Counted from the first letter of the stretch, positions 11,500 through 23,668 are shown. The stretch: 64,000 nucleotides of DNA from Zygnema cylindricum (GCA_037447655.1 JBBHKE010002393.1:207578-271577); one strand, 5' to 3'. The notes: generated by a model from the letters alone, not told the origin. Numbers and translations are program-made.

Positions 11500-12745
11500 C
11501 CCATTTCTATCATTTTCTTGAAAACTATGGTAGTTAGGGAGCTCATAGTCATCATTATTTTTTGACTCAATTTTGATTTTAACCGACTTTGTATGCTTGA
11601 AGGGATCTAGTGATTTCCCTTCATCCATGACCACTAGATGCTTTACTAAAATTACATCTTCTCTTTTTAGATTGTAAACTTTATATCCCTTTACATCATT
11701 ATCCTATCCTAGCAGGTATCCTGGTTTTCCTTTAGGATCTAATTTCGAATTTGACCGATCTGTATTTAAACTGAACAGTTGACTACCGAAAACCTTTAAG
11801 TGTGATGTATCTCGTTTTCGGCCGGTCCACCTCTCATAAGGTGTTTGTTCCTTGACCCCCGGAGTGAGAACTTTATTCTTAATATAGCTCGCACAGTTCA
11901 TTGCTTCGGCCCAAAACCTTTTCTCTATCTTCTTATCTGACAGCATACTTTTGACACTATCACTTAGTGTCCTATTTAACCTCTTGGCTACACCATTCTG
12001 TTCAGGGTTTTCACAGATTATCTTTTGGTGTTGTAATCCATCTTTCCTCAAAAAATACTCAAACTGATTGGAGGTATACTCTCCACCATTGTCACTCTTT
12101 CCTCTCTTGATTGGGGTCTCATCGAGTTTCTCATTCCATGCATTATATTCATTAAAACATTGCGGAGCCTCTGATTTATTTTTCAAGAAATACACCTTCG
12201 AATACCAAGACCAATCATCTGTGATAGTCATGATAAACCTCTTTCCTCCAAGTGACTACACTTTGGCCGGTCCCTAAATTTTTGTATGTACCAAATCTAG
12301 AACTTTTTCCCCTTCATAGGTGGTAGTTTTCGAAAAGGGTAAACTGTGTGCTTTACTTTAGGCACATCCACTATAGTTCTTTAGGTTTTCGTTTTCTCTA
12401 AACTGAATTCCTTCAGTACTCCCAACTTTTTCATTTCTTTTAACTTATCTAGATGCACTTGCCCAATCCTCTTATGCCACAACGTTATATCGTGAACATC
12501 AGAATAACAAAGTTTTTCCTTTTCATTGCTTAAAATCAGCCTAAACATCCCTTGGCTACCTTTTTCAGCAGTGAAATACCTCTTTATTACTAGCAATAAA
12601 AACTCCTTTCCTAGTGCTAGTTTCAAAACCCTTATCATCTAACACAAATGTAGAGATGAGGTTTTTGTTTAACTCGGAAATAAACAACACCTAGGAGAAT
12701 GTAACAACGGATGTCTTTCCTTCTACTAACACTTTGTCGTGCATG
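11500..12745 (-). pseudogene. Copia body A: protease remnant, pre-integrase and integrase
   Basis: The best-preserved part is a 175-residue minus-strand frame (11704-12231) with ITDDWSWYSKVYFLKN, RGKSDNGGEYTSNQFE (second catalytic Asp), CENPEQNGVAKRLNRT, and KRFWAEAMNCASYIKN (catalytic Glu region AEAMN), followed by the HLKVFG C-terminal segment. Upstream, 12381-12638 holds the pre-integrase finger (WHKRIGQVHLDKLKEMKKLG), and 12640-12745 the end of the protease domain (VEGKTS, then LFISELNKN). The protease active site and gag are gone because the body ends at about 12745 against unrelated sequence. Confidence 0.83.
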
Positions 12746-13777
12746 AGAAGCAACCAAGGTGATATATGCATCCTAACCAGCAAAGTCATGCTCACAGACA
12801 TATATACAAACGAAAAATGAATGAGAAGGGAAAGAATGTATATACATCATGAAAAAGAATAAAGGTGAAAATGACCAAAAGAGAAAAAAAGAGGAATATT
12901 CCCGAAGAGTGAAATGACCCCTATAATTTATGTTAAGCCTAGAGGTAGCCACTAGGCTCACTGGTCTTTGTCACATTCCCCACAAGAGTTATCTCAGCAC
13001 GGCAGCAAAGGAAGAAATATTCCTAACCAAAACATTGGAGAATCCATTTTAGGCCAAAAAGTACACTCCTTCCAAGCCAACCATAACACAATCAAACTGC
13101 AAAAACACAAGCAAACTGTTTAGCTACCCAAAGAAGGCACAACAAAGTCTAGATGTGCTCCTCCACGGTCTCCACTCCAACACTTCCACTAAATGACAAA
13201 GCTTGGAGGGAAACCTTATAGACGTGGCCTTAGGCCGTGTGGATTAAAAAAGTGAGCACAAATACAAGGGCAAAAATTCTTAACCTATCTAGCCTCTATG
13301 GATAGCTAGCAATAAGAAAGAGAAAGCTTGAGAAATTGGTGAGAGAGAGCAAGAGAAAGCTCCGCCGCCAAGAGAAAATTCTTGTCCAAAAGATAAATTC
13401 TCCAAGTTTGAGAATTAGCCTAAGTAGGGACTAAGCTACGCCTAGCGCGAAACTAGCGTAAGTCTAGCCTACTTTACATAAGTGAAACTACTTAAGATGT
13501 TGGCCAATAGGCGACCACCATCGTCCGCCGTATGTTTAACAAAATCCACCGTCCAAAGGTAGAAACCCTCCCTAACTACATGTATGCGCGATACTATATG
13601 GGTTCGCGACTTAAACCAATGAAGGTATATCGAAGTGTCGATGGTACTCTCAAAAATCGCGTAGCAACGCCCAAATGATACATCGCGTCCATACTCTAAA
13701 ATCGCATACCTACGTACAAAACGAAACATATCGTATGAAATTAGTTTATGTTCAACAAAATGTACACGCGAATCGCG
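12746..13777. other. Unassigned 1-kb segment between copia bodies
   Basis: Non-coding DNA between the broken protease of body A and the LTR of body B. The first two thirds are A-rich with AGAGAG patches; the last third has several CGCGA-containing words. It shows no copia motif, and no terminal inverted or direct repeats are evident. It could be an insertion, or host sequence that body A and LTR B flank by separate events. Confidence 0.4.
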
Positions 13778-14788
13778 TGCAATTATGAGGCCTCCATAGG
13801 AAATAGAATGGGCAGCTCACACAAAGCCTCTAGAATAATCGTTACCCCTTTATGTTTCTGCAAGAATAACTGCCACCCTGGCAGACAAAAACACTAACCA
13901 CCTTCACCTTTGGAAAGGCAAGACTCCCTTGAGTCGATAGCAAAAAGAATCTCTGAATTTGCTCCACTGAGTAGTAAGTTATGGTGGGTCAAAGTTTACC
14001 TTTTGTACAGAAACTCTCTCGGAGAGAGGCTGCTACATACTGAATTTTTCTAAGTCCTATCTCCCTCTAAATCTCTATCTACAGACATACGACACCAATT
14101 GCAATAGTGTGTCGTACAGAAAGGTACACGTGCCAGTATACTTTTTGTACGGCCATTGAACGAAATGGCCAATTCGCGGACATGTATCACATTCGGATTT
14201 GTTTTCATATTCTTCGAGATATCATCGTCCAGTGATATCCTGCCAAAGTGCGTATTCCGCGATGTCGGCACCTACCTCAATCGTCCGATTTCAACCGGTT
14301 TTCAATCTTAACCGTCATAAATAATTTCGCGATATTTGTTTCACATTTGAAACATGTGCACAATATACGTTTCAAGATATTTCGTAACTTGTACAATACA
14401 AACTGTATCCATGTCTTAATATTTCGTTAAATGAATTAGTCTAAGTGTTAACATATATATATTTTTCAAACCTTGTAGCATTTAGCAGTGATCTTAGACT
14501 AATACGATAAAGCTACTGGCTACCGGCAACTTTGACGAACGGCAGGTACCAAGATAAGATCTTGGGTCCTTCAAGTTCCTTTTTAGTAACCCTACCAAAC
14601 TATTGCCTGTCATCTTGTGGATAGCATAGGCAGCCATGGCTCTAGCTCCATCTCCCACTTTCAGTGACTGCGACAAATGTGGGAGTTGAATAGAGGAGTT
14701 AGAGGCAGAGTGCATCTGCTTCTTTTATGCATGTTATCTTTTACAAATTAAAACGTATAAAATACTAAAAAAACCTTTAATGTCTACA
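13778..14788 (-). mobile_element. Ty1/copia 3' LTR of body B
   Basis: On the minus strand it starts TGTAGACATTAAAGG (ending at 14788 in plus coordinates) and finishes CATAATTGCA at 13778, giving a clean TG...CA LTR of 1011 bp. A purine-rich tract (GAAATTAAGGGGCG) lies immediately upstream on the minus strand, as expected of a polypurine tract. Family blocks are present: CCATGGCTGCC, antisense tRNA-like segment, CTCTCTCCGAGAGAG-type block near 14015, and CTCAAGGGAGTC near 13930. Confidence 0.83.
14494..14570 (+). other. tRNA-like segment inside LTR B, antisense to the element
   Basis: TAGACTAATACGATAAAGC (D-arm-like), then ACGGCAGGTACCAAGATAAG leading into ATCTTGGGTCC (decayed T-arm). It has the same relative position as in the other LTRs. 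This copy is the most decayed at the B box. Confidence 0.35.
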
Positions 14789-16310
14789 CGCCCCTTAATT
14801 TCTAATCTCTTTTCAATTAGACCACACTTCTCCCTGCAGAAAATTAGTTAAGGGGAAGGCACAGGTTGGGCATAATATCTGCTACCATTTCACTATCTTG
14901 TCTATATTCTAAACTGATTATTTTGTCTTCTACCTTTTCCCTAACGAAGCTAAGTCTAATGTCCATATGTTTTGCTTTAAAATGGTGTTTAGAATTGGCA
15001 AAATGGCAATGGTTGCCTGATTATAACAAAACACTTTTTGGACGCCACTCTTAAGATGACCAAGCTCACCAAACAAGGACTTGACCCACATTAATTATTT
15101 TACAACAGAACAAGAGGCCATGTACTCAGCCTCCATAGTGGATTAAGCAATGACCTTTTGCTGCTTGCTGCTCCAGCAACAAGCCCCATCACTCACATAC
15201 AATACATATCTAGACGTGCATCTCCTCATAGGAGCATCCCCATAGCTGGCATCACTCCAAGTGGTGATTTGAGTATTTTTCTCACCCAAATGCAACCATA
15301 GATCTCTAGTCCTTATGAGATATCTGACGACCCTCTTAGCTAACTCAGCTAACTCCTAATCCATCTTAGTTGGAGCATTGAGACTCCTACTTAGTACTCA
15401 TACATCTCTAGCTTTGTCCGTCCTGGTACAATTCATAAAATATATTAGGCTTTCCACTACTTGTCTATAAGGAATTGTATGCATAAATCTTTTCTCTTCA
15501 GGGCATAACTCATCATCAAAGATCATAACTCCCTCTTCCACACTCCTCTCACTTCCTTTCTTTAGTTCCATATGAGTGGTACAACTATTAGCCTTGTCCA
15601 TTTGGAATCTTTATAACATGTTTCCAATTGCCTCTTTTTGAGTTAATCTTATTATCTTTCTATTTTTGTCTCTCTCTACCTCAATTCCCAAAATATACCT
15701 TGCTTCTCCCATATCATTCATTCTCAAATACTCCTTTTAGATCATTTTTCAATTTTTTTAATTTTTTCCATAGATTTACTTAAACAAGCAAATCATCAAC
15801 ATGAATTGCAATAAAATTAATTCCTTCCTTATCTTCAAACAAATATATTTAGTGATCTGAGCTGATTCGAGTATATCCCAAACTTGTAAGAAACTCATCG
15901 AGCTTCTTGTTCCATTGCTGGAGCGCGTGTTTCAGCCCATAAAATGATTTGATCAATCGACATACCTTGCTCTCCTTCCCTTTCTACACAAATCCTTTAG
16001 GCTATCGCATAAAAATATTCTCTTCCAACTCTTGATGTAGGAAGGCCGTCTTGATGTCCATCTGATGTAATCCATGTCTTTTTCTGCTGCCATAGTGAGA
16101 AGTATCCGAACATAAGGAAATATGACGACCGGACAAAAGTCTCCTCGTAGTCATTTCCCTCTTTCTGGGTAAATACTTTCGCCATTAACCAAGCCTTGTA
16201 GCGATCAATGGTGTTATCCGGGTGGAGTTTCAATTTAAATACCCATATAAACCTGATTGGCTTTTTGTCAAGAGGACAGTCCACTAACTCCCATGTATTG
16301 GCCGCCATAA
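14789..16310 (-). pseudogene. Copia body B: reverse transcriptase-RNase H
   Basis: The minus strand shows the RT entry MAANTWELVDCPLDKKPIRF and FKLKLHPDNTIDRYKAW at about 16180-16308, then broken palm and thumb sequence, then RNase H (MDKANSCTTHMELKKGSERS at about 15540-15601, PYRQVVESLIYFMNCTRTD). The end of RNase H lies at about 14866-15050 before the polypurine tract. Stops and frame breaks occur throughout. Integrase, protease and gag are absent: at 16310 the body ends abruptly against a 29-base LTR stub. Confidence 0.8.
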
Positions 16311-16339
16311 AAACACTAAAATAACCTTTAATTTGTACA
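16311..16339 (-). mobile_element. 29-bp stub of a copia LTR
   Basis: On the minus strand TGTACAAATTAAAGGTTATT is the first part of an LTR, closely matching the LTR B start (TGTAGACATTAAAGG). It is followed at once by RT sequence of body B instead of the rest of the LTR. A polypurine-like tract and the RNase H end of body C lie on its other side. It marks a recombination or deletion breakpoint. Confidence 0.65.
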
Positions 16340-17834
16340 CTCTCTTTATTTTCTTGTCACTTTTCAATTGTAAACCACACTTCTCCCGGCAAAAAAAAAG
16401 CTTAGGGGAAGGCACAGGTTTCGTCATCATATTTGCTACCATTTCACTATCTTGTCTATATTCTAAACTGATTATTCAGTCTTCTACCTTTTCTCTAACG
16501 AAGCTAAGTCTAATGTCCATATGTTTTGCTTTAAAATGGTGTTTAGGATTGGCAGAATGGCAATGGTTGCCTGATTATAACAAAACACTTTTTGGACACC
16601 ACTCTAAAGATGACCAAACTCACCAAGCAAGGACTTGACCCACATTAATATATTTTACAACAGAGCAAGAGGCCATGTACTCAACCTCCATAGTGGATTA
16701 AGCAAACCTTTTGCTTCTTGCTGCTCCTGCAACAAGCCCTATCGCTCACATACAATACATATCTAGACGTGCATCTTGTCATAGGAGCATCCCCATAGCT
16801 GGCATAACTCCAAGTGGTGATTTGAGTATTTTTCTCACCAACATGCAACCATAGATCTCTAGTCGTTATGAGATATCTGACGACCCTCTTAGCTAACTCG
16901 TAATCCTTCTTAGTTAGAGCATTGAGACTCCTAGTTAGTACTCCTACAGCTATAGCTATGTCCGTCCTGGTACAGTTTATAAAATATATTAGGCTTCCCA
17001 CTACTTGTCTATAAGGAATTGTCTGCAAAATCTTTTCTCTTCAGGGCCCAAATCTGCATCAAAGATCATAACTCCCTCTTCCACACTCATCTCATTTCCC
17101 TTCTTTGGTTCTACATGAGTGGTACAACTAATAGCCTTGTCCATTTGGAATCTTTATAACATGTTTCCAATGGCCTTCTTTTGAGTTAATCTTTTTATCT
17201 TTCTATTTTTGTCTCTCTTTGCCTGAGTTCCCAAAATATACCTTGCTTCTCCCATATCCTTTATTCTTAAATCTTCCTTTTAGATCATTTTTCAATTTTT
17301 TTATTTTATCCATAGACTTACTTACACAAGCAAATCATCAATATAAATTGCAATAAAAATAATTCATTCCTCATCTTCAAACAAATATATTTAGTCATCA
17401 GAGCTGAGTCAAATATATCCCAAACTTGTAAAAAACTCATCGATTTTCTTCTTCCATTGCTAAGGCGCGTGTTTCAGCCCATGAAATGATTTGATCAATC
17501 GACATACCTTGCTCTCCTTCCCTTTCTACACAAATCCTTTAGGGTGTTGCATAAAAATATCCTCTTCCAACTCTGGATGTAGGAAGGACGTGTTGATGTC
17601 CATCTGATGTATTTCCATGTCTTTTTCTGCTACCATAGTGAGAAGTATCCGAACAGAGGGAAACTTGACGATCGGAGCAAAAGTCTCCTCGTAGTCATTT
17701 CCCTCTTTCTGGGTAAATCCTTTTGCCACTAACCAAGCCTTGTAGCGATCAATGGTGTTATCCGGGGTGAGTTTCAATTTAAATACCCATTTAAACCTGA
17801 TTGGCCTTTTGTCAAGAGGACAGTCCACCAACTC
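16340..17834 (-). pseudogene. Copia body C: reverse transcriptase-RNase H
   Basis: RT N-terminal part in one frame at 17526-17831: PIRFKWVFKLKL, KGFTQKEGNDYEETFAPIVKFPS, and HQMDINTSFLHPELEEDIFM, which carries the first RT aspartate region. The YVDD region near 17330-17360 is decayed. RNase H at 16681-17028 reads QTIPYRQVVGSLIYFINCTR and TTWSYASYGDAPM; the usual WSDAS aspartate is replaced by Tyr, which would disable the enzyme. The RNase H end (16400-16660) and the LTR stub follow. It is near-identical over long stretches to body B, so the two are close relatives or products of one duplication. Confidence 0.82.
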
Positions 17835-19330
17835 CTATGTATCGGCCGCCATAATCGAAGCCATTTCCTCATTAATGGCCGTCTTCCACCGGTTTCTTTC
17901 AGGATAGTTTATTGCCTCATTATAAGTTTGAGGTTCATCGGGGTGAGACGCTTTGGTTACCTTGTTGTTAACATGTCTCTCTTGCAGTCTTTTGCTGCTT
18001 CTCCTTCCTCCCTCAAACTTTGTTGTCTGAATAGATGGCTCCCGTGGATTCTTTCGAACAATTTTGACTTCTCCCCTATCCCTTGATTTAGGCTCTAGTT
18101 CCACCACGTCTTCCGCTTTGGTTGGAGTTGTTACTAGGGGTTTTGCAGGTGAGTCCTCTTTGATCTGATCTTTACTTGTAAGATCCTCATCTTCTCAGAA
18201 ACTTGGATAGTTAGGAAGCTCAAAGCCATCAGAATGTTTTGACTCAAATCTGATTTTGACTGTCTTTGTATGCTTAAAGGGATTTATAGATTTCCCTTCA
18301 TCCATGACAACTAGATGCTTCACTAGGATTATATGTTCTCTCTTGAGATCATAGACTTTATATCCTTTTACATCTTCATCATATCCTAACAGATATCTTG
18401 GTTTTCCTTTTGGATCTAACTTCCAATTTGACCAATCTGTATCTAGACTGAACACTTGACTTCTAAAAACCTTTAAGTGTGAAACATCTCGTTTTCGGCC
18501 TGTCCATCTCTCATACGGTGTTTGGCCTTTTACTGGTGAAGTAAAAACTGTATTCTTGAGATAATTTGCACAGTTCATAGCTTTAGCCCAAAATCTCTTT
18601 TGTATCTTCTTATGTGATAACATACTCTTGGCAATATGACTAAGTGTCTATTTAACCTCTCGGCTACACCATTTTGCTCAGGATTTTTAGGAACTCTCTT
18701 TTGGTGTTGCACTCTATCTTTTCTCAAAAAATCCTCAAACTGATTGGAGGTATACTCTCCCCAATTATCACTCCGTACTCTCTTAATAGAGGTGTCATCG
18801 AGGTTCTCACTCCACGCTTTATATTCTTTTAAAACCTATGGGGCTTCTGATTTATTTTTCACAAAATACACTCAAGGATATCGAGACCAATCGTCAGTGA
18901 TTTTTATCATAAACCTCTTACCACCGGGTGAGGGCACTTTGGCAAGTCTCCAAATATTAGTGTGTACCAAGTCTAACACTTAATCTCCTTTATAAGTGGC
19001 ATCCTTTGGGAAGGGTAACCTGTGTGCTTTCCCTTGAGCACAACCACTACAGTCACTCAGGTTTTTATATTCTCCAAACTGAATTCCTTCCACTATTCCT
19101 ATCTTTTTCATTTCTTTTAACTCATCTAAATGCACATGTCCAAGCCTCTTATGCCATAACATAATATCATGAACACCAACATAGTAAAGTTTTTTCTATT
19201 CATTACTTAAAATCAACCTAAACCTCCCTTGGCTACCTTTCTCAGCAGTGAAATAAACGTCCTCTTCAAAGCTAGCACTAAATGTTCCCTTCGTAGCGCT
19301 AGTCTCAAAGCCCTAATTATCTAACACAAA
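17835..19330 (-). pseudogene. Copia body C: pre-integrase, integrase and linker
   Basis: From high to low coordinates: pre-integrase finger (MLWHKRLGHVHLDELKEMKK, 19100-19162; DCSGCAQGKAHRLPFPKDA near 19000), decayed integrase core (18650-18985, with the NGVAER-type motif broken at about 18640-18670), integrase distal part in one 142-residue frame (18195-18623: KKIQKRFWAKAMNCANYLKN, with Lys in place of the Glu before AMN seen in bodies A and F; TPYERWTGRKRDVSHLKVF), and the acidic linker before RT (17835-18107). Loss of that Glu and the stops mean the integrase is dead. Confidence 0.8.
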
Positions 19331-19337
19331 TTTTGGG

Positions 19338-20590
19338 ATGAGGTTATTTTTTAGTTATAGAATAAACAATACATCAAAGAATGTCACTATGGATGTCTTT
19401 CCCTCCACTAAGACTTTCAGATCTACCGATCTTACCATAGTAGTACTGACTACCCTCCTATCCCCATACTCTATCTCTATGGTGGGAATATTTCTCATCT
19501 TAGTGAATAGGTGTTTGTCCTTACACATGTGCATGGAGGCACCCGCATCCACAATCCAACCTCCCTCACCTTTCAAACTACCGAAAGCACATTTATGCTT
19601 TTGGGGAATTTTGACCTCGTTCTTCGCCTCCAACTCCTCATCCAACAAGACCTCATCGTCCTCGTCCTCGGATTCCTCCTTGTGTACCTAAGTCGCAAAA
19701 GCCTTTTTCTTTCCTCTTGGAGGTCCACGGATGTGCCCCTTGTTTAACCGAAGTTTGGTTAGCTTAGTGCACTCCACCATATAGTGTCTTGGTCTCTTAC
19801 AAAAATGACACAAACCCTTGGGAGCCCTCAGTTCGAACTCATCCGTCTAATTTTTTGCCCCCCCCCCCTCCATAATTTCTGATCGATTTCCTAGAATCTG
19901 TATTCCTCCAATCGGTCCCCGTTTCCAAGGCTTGCCCACTCTTTCCTCCCTTTCGGATCTCAATCGTATTCTCCCAAACAAGAATCATCCCTACCACTGA
20001 ATTCCATATCCACCTTGAGTTCGACAAGTTCTGCACATGGTTGACTATGTTCTCGAACACATCTGGTAACTTAATGAGTAAGCAGTAAACATTTTCTTTT
20101 TCACTTTCTACTTTTCTAGCACTCTCTAGCTCCATGAAAAGTGTAGCAAGCTCATTGCAAAACTCCAACATCTTCCCCCATTGTAGATATATGCATTAAT
20201 TTTTTGATCAACCAACTGCTGTTGCTGAATCGTACAACTTTAGTACATCTCTCTACCTATAAAGGTGGAGATGCAAGCCCTTAAGTTAGATTGGGGAGGA
20301 TGAAGTGCTTTGCCGCCATATTGTTGTAGTCCCAGGCATCAGTATCATTCTCCTCATTCCTCGAAATAGGTGACATTAATGCTAAACCGGTTGCAATCGG
20401 TGTGATCGTCTCCTTCTCCTTTCCTTTGTCTACCACCTCCCCTTCCTTTGTCTCCTCCGTTGGAGATGGATCTCCTTCTTTGATGAAACTCTTCCCTCCA
20501 AACCCTGGAGGGATGCCAAAAGTAGATGGACACCTCACCCGTCCACTCTCTATTCCCCAAACCTTTTTTCACATAGAGCTCTGTCATCAT
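19338..20590 (-). pseudogene. Copia body C: gag and protease
   Basis: Gag begins near 20590 with a Gly/Lys-rich head (FGIPPGFGGKSFIKEGDPSP; ISRNEENDTDAWDYNN at 20281-20538). Its middle (CNELATLFMELESARKVESE, LIKLPDVFENIVNHVQNL) and basic tail lie at 19839-20171. A run of nine or more C near 19857-19868 and nearby shifts break the link to the zinc knuckle (about 19790-19820, decayed). Protease at 19355-19648 reads GGWIVDAGASMHMCKDKHLF: the catalytic triad is DAG instead of DSG as in body F. Together with 16340-19330 this is an almost full-length internal region. Confidence 0.82.
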
Positions 20591-20696
20591 ATTTTCCCAC
20601 TATATAAAGCACTGTTCCTTATTAAACATGGGCACCAGAGGATGTGCCTATAACACGCAATTTAATACCTCCATGGAGTCCTTGAAATGGGCGACT
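20591..20696. other. Leader between LTR and gag of body C
   Basis: About 100 bases between the gag start and the LTR end at 20697, where a primer-binding site would lie. None is recognisable, which fits age or a recombined junction. Confidence 0.35.
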
Positions 20697-21673
20697 TGCA
20701 ATTATGTGTCCTCCATTAGAACTATAGAATTCAAAGTCTCTAGGTAATTTTAACTAGCCCTCTTTCAACTACTGATACTGATCAAGCAAAAAAATTGTTA
20801 ACCTAGGTGCACCGTTGTGCAGTCTGAACTCTCGTGAGTTCGCATCAAAAAATATCAGTGAAAACGCCTAACCAGGCGATAGGTTATGAAGCCGCAAAAA
20901 TGCTAATTTATACAAACTCTCAAAGACAGAGGCTCTTGTTTACTAAAAAAATGTTAAGTCCAAATCCCCTGCATCCCCTATCTAATGCAGTACGATCCTG
21001 TTTTATGACTGTATAATAAAGAAAGGTACTACGGCCGATGTCTTTTCTGTATAATCTGTGTACGACAAGGCCATTGAGTGGACACGTGTCTCTTTTTGAA
21101 TCGTCTTTATATCCCCGTGATTTGCACTTCCAAATGTTATATCTCCTCATGGCGCCAGGTCATGCCGCGTCTAAAAACTGCCAAAGTGACATTCCGAGTT
21201 CTCGGCAACGGTATGTGCCGTTGGATAAAATACATCTTTTAATGTTAGCCGTTGAAACAAATGTCTGATTCATTTGTTTCATGCTGGATCATGTTCGCAC
21301 TATATATTAACTAGTTCTATATCTCTTCATTCATATTTTCGTTAATCAGATTAGAGATCAAAACACAATTTAAATAAATATCACACCCTATGTACTTTAA
21401 AGAACTCATACAACAGACCGATTAGAGCTGACAGCTACGCTTGGCTCTGTTGGTCGGAGGTTTGAGTCCTACCGGACTCAATCTTTTGTTGAGAGTTACT
21501 TATGTCACTCTTTAGTCGTGCCTATTCAGGTGAGCACCGTGGCTAACACTCTCTCATCCTTGATTATTCTGACAAATTATGGGGCTAGAGAGAGAAAGGC
21601 GGTATCTGCGCTTTTCTTTTCTTTTACTAATCATGTAGACCTAGAAAATAATCTATAAATCTAGTTTTTAACA
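20697..21673 (-). mobile_element. Ty1/copia LTR shared between bodies C and D
   Basis: The minus strand starts TGTTAAAAACTAG at 21673 and ends CACATAATTGCA at 20697 (977 bp, TG...CA). A purine tract (AAAAAAGGAG) lies immediately upstream on the minus strand at 21674-21690, followed by the RNase H end of body D, so it is D's 3' LTR. On the other side it abuts gag of body C, in 5' LTR position. Its start differs from the C-type stub at 16311-16339, so C and this LTR probably came together by recombination. Confidence 0.78.
21416..21480 (+). other. tRNA-like segment inside the C/D LTR, antisense to the element
   Basis: GATTAGAGCTGACAGC (D-arm-like), then TTGGTCGGAGGTTTGAGTCC; AGGTTTGAGTCC closely fits the pol III B box. 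The T-stem and T-loop geometry is tRNA-like, but no acceptor stem is visible. Confidence 0.5.
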
Positions 21674-23093
21674 CTCCTTTTTTCTAGTCTAGTTTAATTT
21701 CTCTTTTAGTCTACACTTTCCTATAATACTTTAACATGGAAGATAGCACAAATTATGGTCATCATATCGACCACCATTTCTTAATCAAACCCATACACAA
21801 GATTTTCAATAATTTTCTACCTTATTTCTCACAAAACTCAATCCGATGTCCCATATGCTTAGCTTTGAAATGATGCTTTGGATTGGTTGCAATTGCAATG
21901 GCAACATAATTATCACAAAAAACTTCATGCACTCCCTTATTCATATACCCTAGTTCTTGTAACAAGGATTTGACCCATATCAACGCTTTCACAGCAGAAC
22001 AAGAGGTCATGTACTTAGCCTCCATAGTAGACTGAGCGACCACCTTTTGTTGCTAATTGTTCCAACAGCAAACACCTTCCCCCACATACAAAACATACCC
22101 AAAAGTGCATCTTCTCATAGGTGCATCCCTATAACTGGCATCACTCCAACTAGTGATGTCAGTGTGTTCCCCTCCTAAATGCAACCATAACTCCCTTGTT
22201 TCCACGAGATATCTCATGACTCCAACCCCTGCCGCTAAGTTCGACTTGATACAGTTCATAAAGTAGATAAAACTTGCTAAGACCTGTCTATAAGGAATAG
22301 ACTTCATAAACTCTCTCTCTTCTGGACTAATTTGATCATCTAAAATTATCACTTCTTCTACACTTCCATCACTTACTTTCTTCAAGTCCATGAGTGTGGT
22401 ACAATTATTTGCCTTTTCCATCTGGAATTTCTTAAGCATATTACCTGTTTTTTCTTTCTTAGTAAGTCTAATGATTCTTTTCCCCTTATCTCTCTCCGTT
22501 TGGATTTCCAAAATATACCTTGCCTACACTAAATCCTTCATGTTAAATGTGCTTTAAAGATCTTTCTTTAGCTTATTGATTTTTTTTAAAGACTTACTTA
22601 ACACCAACAGATCATCCACATAAATTGCAATAAAAATCAGACCATTTTCATGTTCAAACATATAGATAGAATGGTCAGAGGTGATCCGGATATATCCCTG
22701 ACTAGTGAGAAACTTATCTAGTTTTTTATTCCATTGTCGGGGAGCCTGCTTTAGTTCATACAAGGACTATATCAGCCAGCAGACTTTGCTCTCTTCTCGT
22801 TCCTCCACAAACCCCTCTGGTTGTCGCATGAAAAATTCACTGTTGAGGAAGGTGTTCTTAATATCTATCTGGCGTGTTTCCATGTCTTCCGCTGCGGCTA
22901 CATTGAGGAGAATCCTTATTGATGGGAACCGAACACATGGAGCAAAAGTCTCTTCATAGTCAATCCCCTCCTTTTGGGTGAATCCCTTTGCTACCAACTG
23001 AGCCTTATATTTTTGAATGGTATTATCTGGGTTCAGTTTCAGTTTAAACACCCATTTACAACCAATCAATTGTTTGTCCGGAAGATAGTCCGC
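21674..23093 (-). pseudogene. Copia body D: reverse transcriptase-RNase H
   Basis: RT N-terminal part at 22767-23093: DKQLIGCKWVFKLKLNPDNT, KGFTQKEGIDYEETFAPCVR, RQIDIKNTFLNSEFFMRQPE. The palm region with IAIYVDDLLVLSKSLKKINK is at 22554-22763 and keeps YVDD. RNase H at 22053-22511 keeps SWSDASYRDAPMRRCTFGYV but lacks about 19 residues between AAGVGV and MRYLVETREL, an internal deletion relative to bodies B, C, E and F. The last RNase H part (STMEAKYMTSCSAVKALIWV, FCDNYVAIAIATNPKHHFKA) is at 21822-22043. The body stops at 23093, where a MITE begins; everything upstream is missing. Confidence 0.85.
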
Positions 23094-23095
23094 TA

Positions 23096-23293
23096 CACCG
23101 CCAATCGCTATTAGAGTATATAACGCTAATTCGGCGCCCCTAAATTTTGACCGCAAAACCTGAAATAGAATTAATAACGCTATTAAAGTACGTGGACCAT
23201 AATCTGCCACGTCTCAGGTACTAAATTAGAATCAATAACGCTGATTGTTTTTTGACGCTATTTAATCCTTGACTCTAATAGCGATTGGCGGTG
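23096..23293. mobile_element. MITE, TA-CACCG family, short copy 1
   Basis: A 198-bp element with long, nearly perfect terminal inverted repeats (CACCGCCAATCGCTATTAGAG and CTCTAATAGCGATTGGCGGTG), flanked by TA on both sides (23094-23095 and 23294-23295). The interior keeps the TAACGCTAATTCGGCGCCCC block seen in the 500-bp copies. It ends body D on the left; its right TA is also the left border of the 2.1-kb TIR element. Confidence 0.85.
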
Positions 23294-23668
23294 TAGTGTT
23301 GGGTATCGAGGACCATATGCCGATATTCGATATATATCGAATTTCACGAACCCGATAATCGATATATCGAAAATCAAAAAATCGTTATGTATCGCCAATA
23401 TATCGAAGATATATCGTATCGCCAATATATCGAGGGTTTTGTATTTTATTTTTAAACTAATGCTGCCAATACTAGTGCCACTGCAGCTTCTAGTTGTAGC
23501 TACTGCTACTCCAAATTGATAAAAAAAAATAATAAACTTTCACATTTTGTACACTTCAAAAAATAGATAATAAAAATAATAATAAAAATTTACGTTTTGT
23601 ACAATTTAAGAAATAAAACCTAAAAATAATAATAGGAATTCACATTTTGTACACTTCAAAAAATAAAG

